Shown here: one piece after another, positions 18,457-26,524 of the stretch
Layout: each line of letters opens with the position of its first letter
Numbering within the stretch: the stretch's first letter is position 1
Assembly (NCBI GenBank): GCA_958352845.1
Contig: CATWQC010000007.1
Span: 1-64,000, forward strand
DNA length: 64,000 nt
Source of the DNA: an uncultured Collinsella sp.
GTDB taxonomy: Bacteria; Actinomycetota; Coriobacteriia; Coriobacteriales; Coriobacteriaceae
Reading direction: 5' to 3'
Translations under genes and position numbers: made by a program
Notes under the pieces: generated by a model
Told to the model about the DNA's origin: nothing
The model's database searches: none
What the model saw: only the letters and a program-made list of their open reading frames with translations

Positions 18457-18588
18457 CCTGGGAGGGACGAGGGCTTAGTTCCCCAATCTTTCCGCAGGGG
18501 GCAAAAAGCCTCGCCGCACGAAGTGCGCAGCGAGGCTTTTTGCATGCCCGAGGACGATTGGGGAACTAAGCCCTCGTCCCTCCCCAGG
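18457..18588. repeat. REP-like hairpin with long inverted outer arms, copy 2
   Basis: The inner hairpin (18501-18543) shares its core CTCGCCGCACGAAGTGCGCA with copy 1 at 1585 and has the same 3' extension ATGCCCGAGGACG. It is enclosed by near-perfect 32/33-bp inverted arms at 18457-18488 and 18556-18588 (core GGGCTTAGTTCCCCAATC). It separates the Nudix-Vsr gene from the convergent aldolase gene and may act as a bidirectional terminator. Confidence 0.8.
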
Positions 18589-18617
18589 ATATGTAGCGAG
18601 TCGGAGTACCCTTGCTG

Positions 18618-19475
18618 TTACTCTGCTTTGCCCACAGAGTTGAGGTTGGTCATGCGAATCTTAACCAGCTCGGTGATCTCACGCATGCCCTCCTTGGCCG
18701 GCTTCTTGGGATCGAAGCAGGCGGGGTTCTCGGCCATGTAGGCCATGAAGCCCTTGGTGTAGGCCTGACGCAGCTCGGTGGCATAGTTGACCTTGCAGAT
18801 GCCGTTCTTCACGGCCTCGGCGACCTGCTCATCGGGCACACCGGAGGTGCCGTGCAGAACCAGCGGCACGTCGACGGCGTCGCGGATGGCCTTGACCACG
18901 GACTGCTCGATGTGCGGATCGCTCGTGTACACACCGTGGCTGGTGCCAACGCCAATTGCGAGGGAGGTGCAGCCGGTGCGCTCGACGAACTCCTTGGCCT
19001 CGGCCGGATCGGTGTAGGGGCTCTCGCCCTCAACCGCGGGACCGTCGTCCTCCTTGCCGCCAACCTTGCCGAGCTCAGCCTCGACGGGCACGCCCATGGC
19101 GCGGCCAGCGTCGGCGACGGACTTGGTCAGAGCGATGTTGTCCTCGAAGGACTCGTGCGAGCCGTCGATCATGACAGAGGTGTAGCCAGTGCGGAAAGCC
19201 TGCATGCAGCGGTCATAGCCATCGCCGTGATCGAGGTGCAGAGCGACGGGCACGGAAGCGCGCTCGGCGGCAGCCTTGACCATGCCGTAGAAGTAGTCCA
19301 GACCAGCGGTTTTGATGGTGCCCGGGGTGGTCTGCATGATGACGGGGGACTTGGTCTCCTCGGCAGCGGCCAGAACGGCCATAACAAACTCGAGGTTCTC
19401 GACGTTGAACGCGCCAACGGCGTAATGACCGGCCTGAGCGTCCTTGAGCATCTTTTCGGTGGTAACAAGTGCCAT
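18618..19475 (-). CDS. Class II ketose-bisphosphate aldolase (Fba/GatY type)
   Basis: Zinc-dependent aldolase, 285 aa from the ATG at 19475 (GAGGAG upstream). Motifs: VGAFNVENLEF at the N terminus, HLDHGDGYD (catalytic Asp and zinc His), MIDGSHESFEDNI, EAELGKVGG, AIGVGTSHGVY and VLHGTSGVPDEQ (zinc ligands). It cleaves fructose- or tagatose-1,6-bisphosphate to glyceraldehyde-3-phosphate and dihydroxyacetone phosphate; the family does not reveal which. The tagatose pathway genes lacA, lacB and lacC lie 7-10 kb away without a LacD aldolase, so this enzyme could serve both glycolysis and tagatose catabolism. Confidence 0.9.
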   Translation of the reverse strand: MALVTTEKMLKDAQAGHYAVGAFNVENLEFVMAVLAAAEETKSPVIMQTTPGTIKTAGLDYFYGMVKAAAERASVPVALHLDHGDGYDRCMQAFRTGYTSVMIDGSHESFEDNIALTKSVADAGRAMGVPVEAELGKVGGKEDDGPAVEGESPYTDPAEAKEFVERTGCTSLAIGVGTSHGVYTSDPHIEQSVVKAIRDAVDVPLVLHGTSGVPDEQVAEAVKNGICKVNYATELRQAYTKGFMAYMAENPACFDPKKPAKEGMREITELVKIRMTNLNSVGKAE

Positions 19476-19810
19476 GAGCGTTTGCTCCTCTCCCTCGCCC
19501 GCATCTGGACATCGGGCGTAGTTGTTCACAAGGCGTTTTACCTTGCGTTTTACTGCGACCATTGTATGAAAATTGACGGCGTCACACGTATGAGATATCA
19601 CCGGCACACAGGTCAAGACACTCGTTTTTGAAAAGCAAACGGAAGGGATTCGCGCCGGATCCCTCTATACGATATTGCAGTTTTCAAGCGAATTATCTTT
19701 CTTTTATAGAAAAGATAAGTAATCGAAAGGCGTTTTCTTACTCAAAAAGAAAATGAACGAAAATGGACTCATCACAATTCCTGCAAATTTCAGTTGAGAA
19801 TGGAGCAACT
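19476..19810. other. Divergent promoter region, aldolase / DeoR regulator
   Basis: A 335-bp AT-rich spacer between divergent genes should hold both promoters. No clear -35/-10 pair or operator could be assigned with confidence. Confidence 0.3.
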
Positions 19811-20614
19811 ATGGCCCACGCAACAACCCGAGCCTTCGCCGATGAGCGTCGTGCCGCCATCATGGAAATGCTTGAGCATAATGCCTCGGTGCAGGTAGCA
19901 GAAATCGCCCAGACCTTTGGCGTGTCCTCCGTTACCGCCCGCGCCGACCTGGACGCGCTCGCCGAAGCAGGCAAGTTGCGCCGCACACATGGTGGTGCCG
20001 TATCGCTCCACAAACGCCTGACCGTTTCCACGCAGGATCGCCGCATCAATGTCAACGTCGCCGCCAAGCAGGCCATCGCGCAAAGCGCCATCGAGCTCGT
20101 CAATGACGGCGACACCCTGCTCGTCGACTCGGGCACCACGGCGCTCGAGTTCGTCCGGCTCCTCGATCAGCGCGACGGTATCACCGTCATCACGGCAGAC
20201 ATTACCATTGCTGATTACATCGACGAGAGCATGCCCTCGGTCGATGTCGTCATGCTGGGCGGAGCGCTGCGCAAAGGCCATCGTTATTTGTACGGACCGC
20301 TCACTATGCAGGCGCTCCAAATGGTCCATGCCGATCTGGCCGTCATGTGCCCTGGCGCTTTTGTTCCCGGCTGCGGCTTTACGACCGACTTTCCCCAGAT
20401 GGCCGAGACCAAAGCGGCTATGGTCGGTGCCGCCCGTCAAAGCGTCGCCCTCATGGACGCCAGTAAGGTCAACGGACGCGGCATGTACCGCTTTGCCGAG
20501 CTGACCGATGTCGACGCCATCGTGATGGACCGTGACCCCGATCATGCCGTCGCCGCCTCGATCGCCGAGACCGACGCCGACGCCCGCCCAAATCTCGTCA
20601 TCGCCGGCGCTTAA
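19811..20614 (+). CDS. DeoR/GlpR-family transcriptional regulator
   Basis: A 267-aa repressor; ATG 19811 with GGAG six bases upstream. An N-terminal HTH (RRAAIMEMLEHNASVQVAEIAQTFGVSSVTARADL) and RTHGGAV hinge are followed by the DeoR sugar-phosphate sensor domain with DSGTTALEF and VMLGGALRKGHRYLYGP. It is divergent from the class II aldolase and may regulate it; DeoR proteins usually respond to a phosphorylated sugar. Target and ligand are not known. Confidence 0.92.
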   Translation: MAHATTRAFADERRAAIMEMLEHNASVQVAEIAQTFGVSSVTARADLDALAEAGKLRRTHGGAVSLHKRLTVSTQDRRINVNVAAKQAIAQSAIELVNDGDTLLVDSGTTALEFVRLLDQRDGITVITADITIADYIDESMPSVDVVMLGGALRKGHRYLYGPLTMQALQMVHADLAVMCPGAFVPGCGFTTDFPQMAETKAAMVGAARQSVALMDASKVNGRGMYRFAELTDVDAIVMDRDPDHAVAASIAETDADARPNLVIAGA

Positions 20615-20619
20615 ACAAA

Positions 20620-20658
20620 AACCACCACAAAGGTGTCTGTCCCCTTTGTGGTGGTTGT
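20620..20658. terminator. Terminator between convergent DeoR and flavodiiron genes
   Basis: A 14-bp perfect stem AACCACCACAAAGG/CCTTTGTGGTGGTT with a 9-nt loop. The A-rich left flank gives a U-run for the minus-strand transcript and the right flank is weaker, so it mainly serves the convergent flavodiiron gene but can act both ways. Confidence 0.7.
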
Positions 20659-20688
20659 GATGGCTGAGTGTCAAAAGTGAACGTGTCG

Positions 20689-21849
20689 CTACTTGGAAAG
20701 CTCGTCGGCAAGGGCCTCGATCTGAGCGCGCGAGGCGTCGTTGAGCGAACCCAGGACGGTCACCTTATTCTGCGCCAGGGTGATGTCCTTCATGCCCTCG
20801 AGCTCCTTGGTCATAACCTTGGCGGCAGCGGGCGCCCAGGAACCGGCCTCGACAAGCGCCACGGTACGGTTCTGATAGGCATGCCCGGCGAGCGTGTGGA
20901 TAAAGGTGCTCATGAACGGGAAGATCTCGCCCTGATAGGTGATGGAGGCGAGCACCAGGCGGTCATAGCGGAACGCATCCTCAACGGCCTCGGCCATGTC
21001 GTCGCGAGCCAGGTCAAAGACGGAAACCTTCTGGCCGCGGGCCTCGAGCGCAGATGCAAGCTCCTCGACGGCAGCCTTCAGATGGCCGTACACGCTCGCA
21101 TAGGCGATCGTGATGCCCTCGTCCTCGGGCTGATAGCTCGACCAGGTGTTGTAGGTGTCGAGGTAATAGCCCAGATTCTCGGTAAGAACAGGACCATGGA
21201 GCGGGCAGATGATCTGGATATCCAGATCGGCAGCCTTCTTAAGCACGGCCTGCACAAACTTGCCGAACTTTCCCACGATGCCAAAGTAGTAACGGCGCGC
21301 TTCGCAAGCCCAGCCCTCGGGATCCTCGATGTCGTTGGCGCCAAACTTGCCAAAACCGTCGGCACTAAAGAGCACCTTGTCGGTGGACTCGTAGGAGAAG
21401 AGCACCTCGGGCCAATGCACGTTGGGGGCACCGACAAAGGTTAGGCTGTGGCCGCCCAGGTCGAGCACGTCGCCATCTTTGACGACCATCTTGCGCTCGG
21501 GGTAGTCGGTGCCAAAGTAGTTGACCATCATGCGGAAGGCGCCCATGCTGGCCACGATCTGTGCCTGGGGATAGCGCTCCATAAAGGCGGCGATGCCAGC
21601 AGAGTGATCGGGCTCCATGTGATGGACGACCAGGTAATCGGGCGTACGGCCATCGAGCACGGCCTCGAGATTGCCGAGCCACTCGTCAACAAAACCGCCG
21701 TCGACTGAATCGGCGACAGCGATCTTTTCGCCCAAGATAACGTAGCTGTTGTATGCCATACCGTTCTCGGACACATCGTACTGGCCCTCGAACAGGTCAA
21801 TGTCGTGATCGTCGACACCGATGTAGCGGATATCCTTGGTGATCTCCAT
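20689..21849 (-). CDS. Flavodiiron protein (FprA/ROO-type A-type flavoprotein)
   Basis: A 386-aa flavodiiron protein from the ATG at 21849 (AGGAGG upstream). The N-terminal metallo-beta-lactamase-like domain carries the diiron motif HHMEPDHSAG. Further ligands are expected near VGAPNVHWPE, LFSADGFG and ICPLHGPVL. The C-terminal flavodoxin-like domain (from ~ITIAYASVYGHLK) binds FMN. These enzymes reduce oxygen to water or NO to N2O and protect strict anaerobes; electrons usually come from rubredoxin or a ferredoxin, not encoded here. Monocistronic by appearance. Confidence 0.93.
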   Translation of the reverse strand: MEITKDIRYIGVDDHDIDLFEGQYDVSENGMAYNSYVILGEKIAVADSVDGGFVDEWLGNLEAVLDGRTPDYLVVHHMEPDHSAGIAAFMERYPQAQIVASMGAFRMMVNYFGTDYPERKMVVKDGDVLDLGGHSLTFVGAPNVHWPEVLFSYESTDKVLFSADGFGKFGANDIEDPEGWACEARRYYFGIVGKFGKFVQAVLKKAADLDIQIICPLHGPVLTENLGYYLDTYNTWSSYQPEDEGITIAYASVYGHLKAAVEELASALEARGQKVSVFDLARDDMAEAVEDAFRYDRLVLASITYQGEIFPFMSTFIHTLAGHAYQNRTVALVEAGSWAPAAAKVMTKELEGMKDITLAQNKVTVLGSLNDASRAQIEALADELSK

Positions 21850-21978
21850 CAGGCAAAGCCTCCTAGATAGACAAAAGAACCCGTCTATCATAACACTCGC
21901 CTTCATAGCCACGGCTATCCGTCAGCATCCTTACCGATTGTAATTGAGGCGGAATATACTGCCGTTGACCTGCACAAA

Positions 21979-23010
21979 CTATGCGCGCAGTATCGCCGTG
22001 CTATGTCGAATAATGAGCTGGCCGGGAATACGGATGGCAACGGTTTTGCCCGCCGTACCCGCCTCGGGAACCGCATGCTCGAATACCTCGCGTCCGCGCT
22101 GATGTAGATCGAATCGCACGGTCGTGAGCTCGTTGTGTGCTACAAAATCATCGAGCGAATCGTCGACGCCCACCACACTTACGTCCTCGGGCACGCGCAG
22201 ACCACTATCACGCAGCGCGGCGATCGCGCCATTTGCCATCTGATCGTTTGCCGCGTAAATCGCCGTCATGGTGTGATCGTGCTCGGCCAGGTACCTGCCG
22301 GCCTCGTAGCCGCTGTTGGCAGACCAGTCGCCCTCGAGCGGCTCTACCGGCTCGATGTGTCTACGCTCGAGTGCATCCTGCCAACCGGCGCGACGAAATT
22401 GCTCGTCGACCGAGAACGACGGGCCGCCAATATAGCGAATTTGCTCGTGCCCCAGCTCAAACAGGTGATCCATAAGCAATAGCGAGCAGCCGTAATGGTC
22501 GGAGTCGACCGTGGTCACCCGCGGGTGCGCGTACATGGTAACGATGACCGTGCCAATGCCCGGCAGTGGATCAAACGTCTCAAAATCGGGCGCCATGCGG
22601 CTCATGCCGATGATGATGCCGTCCACCGGCAATGCGGCCATACGACGCGTGGCCTCGGCAAGCGAAAACTCCTCGGTCTTGGACATCTCGACCAGCGTGA
22701 TGGCGCAATTATGCTCGCGAGCAGCGCTGGCGATGCCGTCGATCATTGAGAGGTTGCCAAACTTGGTGACATCGTTGACGCACAGGCCGACCGAATGGTA
22801 GCGGCCGTCGCGCAGCGAGCGACCGGCATAACTCGGACGAAAGCCGAGCTCTTGCATAGCGGCCTGCACGCGCTGGCGCGTCTGCTCGTTAACGTTGGGC
22901 AAGCCGTTGGCGACGCGCGAAACCGTCTGCTGCGAAACGCCAGCAGCGCGGGCGACGTCGGCCATGGAGACCGGACGCGTACCTGTATCGTTGGACGGGC
23001 GCCTTGCCAC
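21979..23010 (-). CDS. LacI-family repressor, divergent from galKT
   Basis: A 343-aa LacI-family regulator starting at GTG 23010 (AAGGTGAT upstream). HTH: SMADVARAAGVSQQTVSRVANG; hinge PSYAGRSLRDG; periplasmic-binding-like sensor domain ending VGVDDSLDDF. It is divergent from galactokinase and three copies of a TGTTAACGTACTC motif lie in the shared promoter region, so it most likely represses galKT and itself, with a galactose-related inducer. It is a close paralogue of the three LacI proteins at 31762, 36683 and 41614. Confidence 0.92.
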   Translation of the reverse strand: MARRPSNDTGTRPVSMADVARAAGVSQQTVSRVANGLPNVNEQTRQRVQAAMQELGFRPSYAGRSLRDGRYHSVGLCVNDVTKFGNLSMIDGIASAAREHNCAITLVEMSKTEEFSLAEATRRMAALPVDGIIIGMSRMAPDFETFDPLPGIGTVIVTMYAHPRVTTVDSDHYGCSLLLMDHLFELGHEQIRYIGGPSFSVDEQFRRAGWQDALERRHIEPVEPLEGDWSANSGYEAGRYLAEHDHTMTAIYAANDQMANGAIAALRDSGLRVPEDVSVVGVDDSLDDFVAHNELTTVRFDLHQRGREVFEHAVPEAGTAGKTVAIRIPGQLIIRHSTAILRA

Positions 23011-23102
23011 AGGATCACCTTCACCCTTGCGAGATCTGAATAGCGTGCATGCCGGCCCAGGCAGAGATACACCCCGCGCCGAGGCCCGCTATCGTCGGAC
23101 GC

Positions 23103-23117
23103 ATGTTAACGTACTCT
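23103..23117 (+). promoter_or_regulatory. Candidate gal operator 1
   Basis: ATGTTAACGTACTCT, the same motif as the other two gal operator candidates, 86 bases upstream of the LacI start. Confidence 0.6.
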
Positions 23118-23222
23118 ACTTTTTCTATCTGCATCTCTTCTGCTTTATAAGTCCATACGGCAGTACCGTTCACGGCTGTATTTCTACCGATTACCAGATT
23201 CTCAAAAAGTGACAAGCGTTGT

Positions 23223-23240
23223 GTTATGAGTACGTTAACA
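23223..23240 (-). promoter_or_regulatory. Candidate gal operator 2
   Basis: GTTATGAGTACGTTAACA, the inverted form of the site at 23291. The two sites are 68 bases apart, suitable for DNA looping. Confidence 0.65.
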
Positions 23241-23290
23241 TAGCCCGTAACATGCGATATCGTGAACACCTGGTTCATGCCGCTTTAAGT

Positions 23291-23308
23291 TGTTAACGTA
23301 CTCATAAC
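23291..23308 (+). promoter_or_regulatory. Candidate gal operator 3
   Basis: TGTTAACGTACTCATAAC, an exact 18-base inverted match to operator 2, 40 bases upstream of galK. The region also holds the ACCGTTCACGG motif at 23165-23175. Confidence 0.65.
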
Positions 23309-23348
23309 GACGCAAAACTCGCCCGTGCGCGCCAAGGAAAGGACTCCC

Positions 23349-24554
23349 ATGACCACCCCCGACGAAAAGACATTCGCCACACTCACCAAGCTGTTTGAGG
23401 AGGAGTTTGGCCCCATCGGCGACCGCCAGGTGCTCTATGTGCACGCGCCCGGCCGTTCCGAGATCAGCGGCAACCACACCGACCACGAGGGTGGCCACGT
23501 TATCGCCGGCTCGCTCGATGTCGCCGTTGACGGCATCGCCGTGGCAACCGATTCCAACAAGGTTCGCGTCGCCGACGAGGGCTATCCCACGTTTGAGATC
23601 ACGCTCGACACGCTGGGTATTCAAGAGTCCGAGAAGGGCACGTCCGCAAGCCTCGTGCGCGGTATGGCCCACGAGGTCGCAGCCCTTGGCGTTGAGCCCC
23701 AGGGCTTCGACTTCGCCTTCACCTGCTCTGTCCCTTCGGGCGGCGGCCTTTCCAGCTCCGCTGCTGTCGAGGCGGCATACGGTCGCGCCATGGAGACGCT
23801 CTGGGGAGCACCCGCCATCGAGCCCGTCGCGCTCGCCCAGATGAGCCAGCGCACCGAGAACAACTATTACGGCAAGCCCTGCGGTCTGATGGACCAGGCC
23901 GCTGTGTGCCTGGGCGGCCTCGCCTACATGGACTTTGAGGACCAGGCTCAGCCTAAAACCCAGAAGCTCGAGCTCAACTTTGAGGACCACGGTTATGCGC
24001 TCGTGCTCGTTAAGGTCGGTGCCGACCACGTGGCCGCCACCGACGACTACGCCGCCGTTCCGCGCGAGATGCAGGACGTCGCTGCCGAGTTTGGCAAGGC
24101 ACGCCTGTGCGAGGTAAACGTGGCGGACTTTGACGCCAAGCTCCCCGAGCTGCGCGCCAAGCTGGGCGACCGCGCCTGCCTGCGCGCCGTTCACTACTGG
24201 TACGAAAACGGCCTGGTCGACAAGCGCTGGGCCGCCCTGAACGCCGGCGACATCGATCAGTTCCTGGTCCTGACGCGCGAGTCCGGCGCCAGCTCTGCCA
24301 TGTACTTACAGAATGTCGTTGCCAAGCTGGGCTCCGAGCAGCCCTCGATGTATGCCCTGGCACTGGCCGAGCACGTGCTCGACGGCCGTGGCGCCGTCCG
24401 TATCCACGGTGGCGGCTTTGGTGGCACCATCCAGGCCTTCGTGCCGCTCGATCTGGTCGACACCTTCATTGCCAAGATGAACGGCTGGCTGGGCGAGGGT
24501 TCTGCCCGCCACTACGCTATCTCTGACAAGGGGGCTTACGCGGCATGGCTGTAA
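23349..24554 (+). CDS. galK: Galactokinase
   Basis: Phosphorylates galactose to galactose-1-phosphate (Leloir pathway). It is 401 aa from the ATG at 23349, behind AAGGAAAGGA. GHMP-kinase motifs: the galactokinase signature GRSEISGNHTDHEGG (canonical enzymes have GEHTDY, so Asn replaces Glu), the ATP loop PSGGGLSSSAA and the C-terminal IHGGGFGGTIQAF. It overlaps the galT start. Regulated most likely by the divergent LacI repressor through the operator copies at 23223 and 23291. Confidence 0.94.
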   Translation: MTTPDEKTFATLTKLFEEEFGPIGDRQVLYVHAPGRSEISGNHTDHEGGHVIAGSLDVAVDGIAVATDSNKVRVADEGYPTFEITLDTLGIQESEKGTSASLVRGMAHEVAALGVEPQGFDFAFTCSVPSGGGLSSSAAVEAAYGRAMETLWGAPAIEPVALAQMSQRTENNYYGKPCGLMDQAAVCLGGLAYMDFEDQAQPKTQKLELNFEDHGYALVLVKVGADHVAATDDYAAVPREMQDVAAEFGKARLCEVNVADFDAKLPELRAKLGDRACLRAVHYWYENGLVDKRWAALNAGDIDQFLVLTRESGASSAMYLQNVVAKLGSEQPSMYALALAEHVLDGRGAVRIHGGGFGGTIQAFVPLDLVDTFIAKMNGWLGEGSARHYAISDKGAYAAWL

Positions 24555-26173
24555 TGACTGACGTGCGCGAGGCCGCGCAGAACCTAATTGAGTACGCCAT
24601 CCATCGATCGATGATCGGACAGGACGATCGCATCTGGGCATACAACACCATTTTGGAGTGCATCGGCGCCACGGGCCCCGCACTCGACATGACTTGGGCA
24701 CTCAAGACCGAGAAGATTTCGCTCTTGCACCCCGATACCCTGCCCGACTTTGACCTTGAAGGCACACTTGCCGCGCTTGCCGAGGCGGCTGTTGCCAACG
24801 GCGCCGCCGAGGACACGGCATCGGGCCGCGACCGCATCGCCATGCGCATCATGGGCGCGCTCATGCCAAGGCCTTCGGTTGTAAACGAGGAGTTCAACGG
24901 ACGCGTGGGTGTCAATGAGCCCCGCGCCGCGACCGACTGGTTCTACGGCCTGTGCTGCGACGCCGGCTACGTGCGCCGTGCCGCTATCGCGCGCAACATA
25001 AAATGGAGCACCCCCACCAACTGGGGCGACCTGGAGATCACCATCAACCTGTCAAAGCCCGAAAAGGACCCGCGCGATATTGCCGCGGCCGGTGCCGCCA
25101 AAAACACGGGCGAGAAGTATCCCGCCTGTCAGCTCTGCATCGAGAACGAGGGCTACCCCGGACGCTCCGCTGCAGCCGACGGCGGCGCCCATCCCGCCCG
25201 CCAGAATCTGCGCGTTATCCCCATTAAGCTCGACGGCGAGCGCTGGGGCTTCCAGTACAGCCCGTACGCGTACTTTAACGAGCACTGCATTGCCATGAGC
25301 TCCGAACATCGTCCGATGCACGTCGACCGCAAGGGGCTGACCTGCCTGCTCGATTTTGTGGACCTGTTTCCGCACTACTTTATTGGCTCCAACGCCGACC
25401 TGCCCATCGTGGGCGGCTCGATTCTGTCACACGACCACTTCCAGGGTGGCGCACACGAGTTCCCCATGATGCATGCCACCGAAGTCTCGCAGTTTAACGT
25501 GCCCGGCTTTGACCAGGTCAGCGGTACCGTGTTGCAGTGGCCGCTTTCGGTGCTGCGGCTGCGCTCGCACGACCGCGCCCAGCTGCTCGACGCCGCCGAG
25601 AAGATTATCCTCGCCTGGCGCGAGTGGACCGATGAGTCGGTGGGCGTCATCGCGCACACAGCCGACGGCGTGGCGCACAACACCGTGACGCCCGTCATCC
25701 GCCGCGTCGACTCCCGCGGCAATGCCGGCGGCGAAATCTACGAGGCCTACCTGGCGCTTCGCTGCAACATCACGACCGACGAGCATCCGCTGGGCGTATT
25801 CCACCCGCATGCTGAGTACCACCATATTAAGAAGGAGAACATCGGCCTGATCGAGGTCATGGGCCTGGCCATTTTGCCGCCGCGCTTGGTTCCCGAGCTC
25901 GGCGCTGTCCGCGAGCACTTGCTGGCGGCCAAGGCCGATGCCAGCTACGACCTTGCTGGCGCGCTCGAGGGCGACGACCTTTGCCGCAGCCACGCCGCAT
26001 GGGCCAAGGACGTCTTTGCCCGCCGCGCCGACGAGCTTACGGCCGACAACGCCATCGACATCCTGCACGAAGAGGTCGGCGTGGTGTTTGGCCACGTGCT
26101 CGACAACGCCGGCGTCTTTAAGTGGGACGAAGCCGGCCGCGCCGCCCAGCAGCGCTTTATCGACTCGCTATAG
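24545..26173 (+). CDS. galT: UDP-glucose--hexose-1-phosphate uridylyltransferase (class II GalT)
   Basis: Second Leloir enzyme: galactose-1-phosphate plus UDP-glucose to UDP-galactose plus glucose-1-phosphate. At 542 aa it belongs to the longer Gram-positive-type GalT group. Motifs: KWSTPTNWGDLEITINLSKPEKDP, CQLCIENEGYPGR, IVGGSILSHDHFQGGAHEFPM (active-site His pair), HNTVTPVIRR and the C-terminal FHPHAEYHHIKKENIGLIEVMG. The ATG at 24545 overlaps galK by 10 bases; an ATG at 24554 (TAATG overlap) is possible. galE is not in the window. Confidence 0.95.
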   Translation: MAVMTDVREAAQNLIEYAIHRSMIGQDDRIWAYNTILECIGATGPALDMTWALKTEKISLLHPDTLPDFDLEGTLAALAEAAVANGAAEDTASGRDRIAMRIMGALMPRPSVVNEEFNGRVGVNEPRAATDWFYGLCCDAGYVRRAAIARNIKWSTPTNWGDLEITINLSKPEKDPRDIAAAGAAKNTGEKYPACQLCIENEGYPGRSAAADGGAHPARQNLRVIPIKLDGERWGFQYSPYAYFNEHCIAMSSEHRPMHVDRKGLTCLLDFVDLFPHYFIGSNADLPIVGGSILSHDHFQGGAHEFPMMHATEVSQFNVPGFDQVSGTVLQWPLSVLRLRSHDRAQLLDAAEKIILAWREWTDESVGVIAHTADGVAHNTVTPVIRRVDSRGNAGGEIYEAYLALRCNITTDEHPLGVFHPHAEYHHIKKENIGLIEVMGLAILPPRLVPELGAVREHLLAAKADASYDLAGALEGDDLCRSHAAWAKDVFARRADELTADNAIDILHEEVGVVFGHVLDNAGVFKWDEAGRAAQQRFIDSL

Positions 26174-26227
26174 AGCACGGGCCCGAACGTTCAACAGCAG
26201 CCCGCACGACATAGCCACCTACACGAC

Positions 26228-26268
26228 AACGGCGCCCGCCGGCAACATCGCCGACGGGCGCCGTTTTT
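26228..26268 (+). terminator. Terminator of galKT
   Basis: The stem AACGGCGCCCG/CGGGCGCCGTT is followed by TTT, about 55 bases after galT. Confidence 0.88.
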
Positions 26269-26273
26269 GAGTG

Positions 26274-26523
26274 TAGTCATTGGGATCATTCTTAAGGGGC
26301 GTTCTTAAACGACTAGTCATTAAAGAGCGTCCCCAATGACTACTTGCGACCAAGGCAACGCCGGTGTCTTGGCAACGACAGCGAAAACGCCCCTAAGCGA
26401 GCAAGGTGACGTGAAAGAGGAGGGCATTGACCTTTTGGTCATGCCCGACGATTGAACGTCAGATTGCCGCTTAGGGACGTTTGCAGCGTCGCGCCGTTAC
26501 GCGGTTTGATAAAACCGCGTAAC
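26274..26523 (-). repeat. Composite structured 3'-UTR element, copy 2
   Basis: Read on the minus strand it begins one base after the lacC stop codon and has the same order of parts as copy 1 (12998-13258). Hairpin GTTACGCGGTTTTATCAAAC... comes first (26496-26523). The long stem is formed by 26469-26480 and 26387-26398 (ACGTCCCTAAGC with GCTTAGGGGCGT), sequences different from copy 1 but fully paired with one G-U. The inner hairpin (26422-26446) has GACC-AAAA-GGTC where copy 1 has GATC-AAAA-GATC. It ends with the AGTCATTGGGGACG palindrome (26274-26334). Confidence 0.8.
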
Positions 26524-26524
26524 C

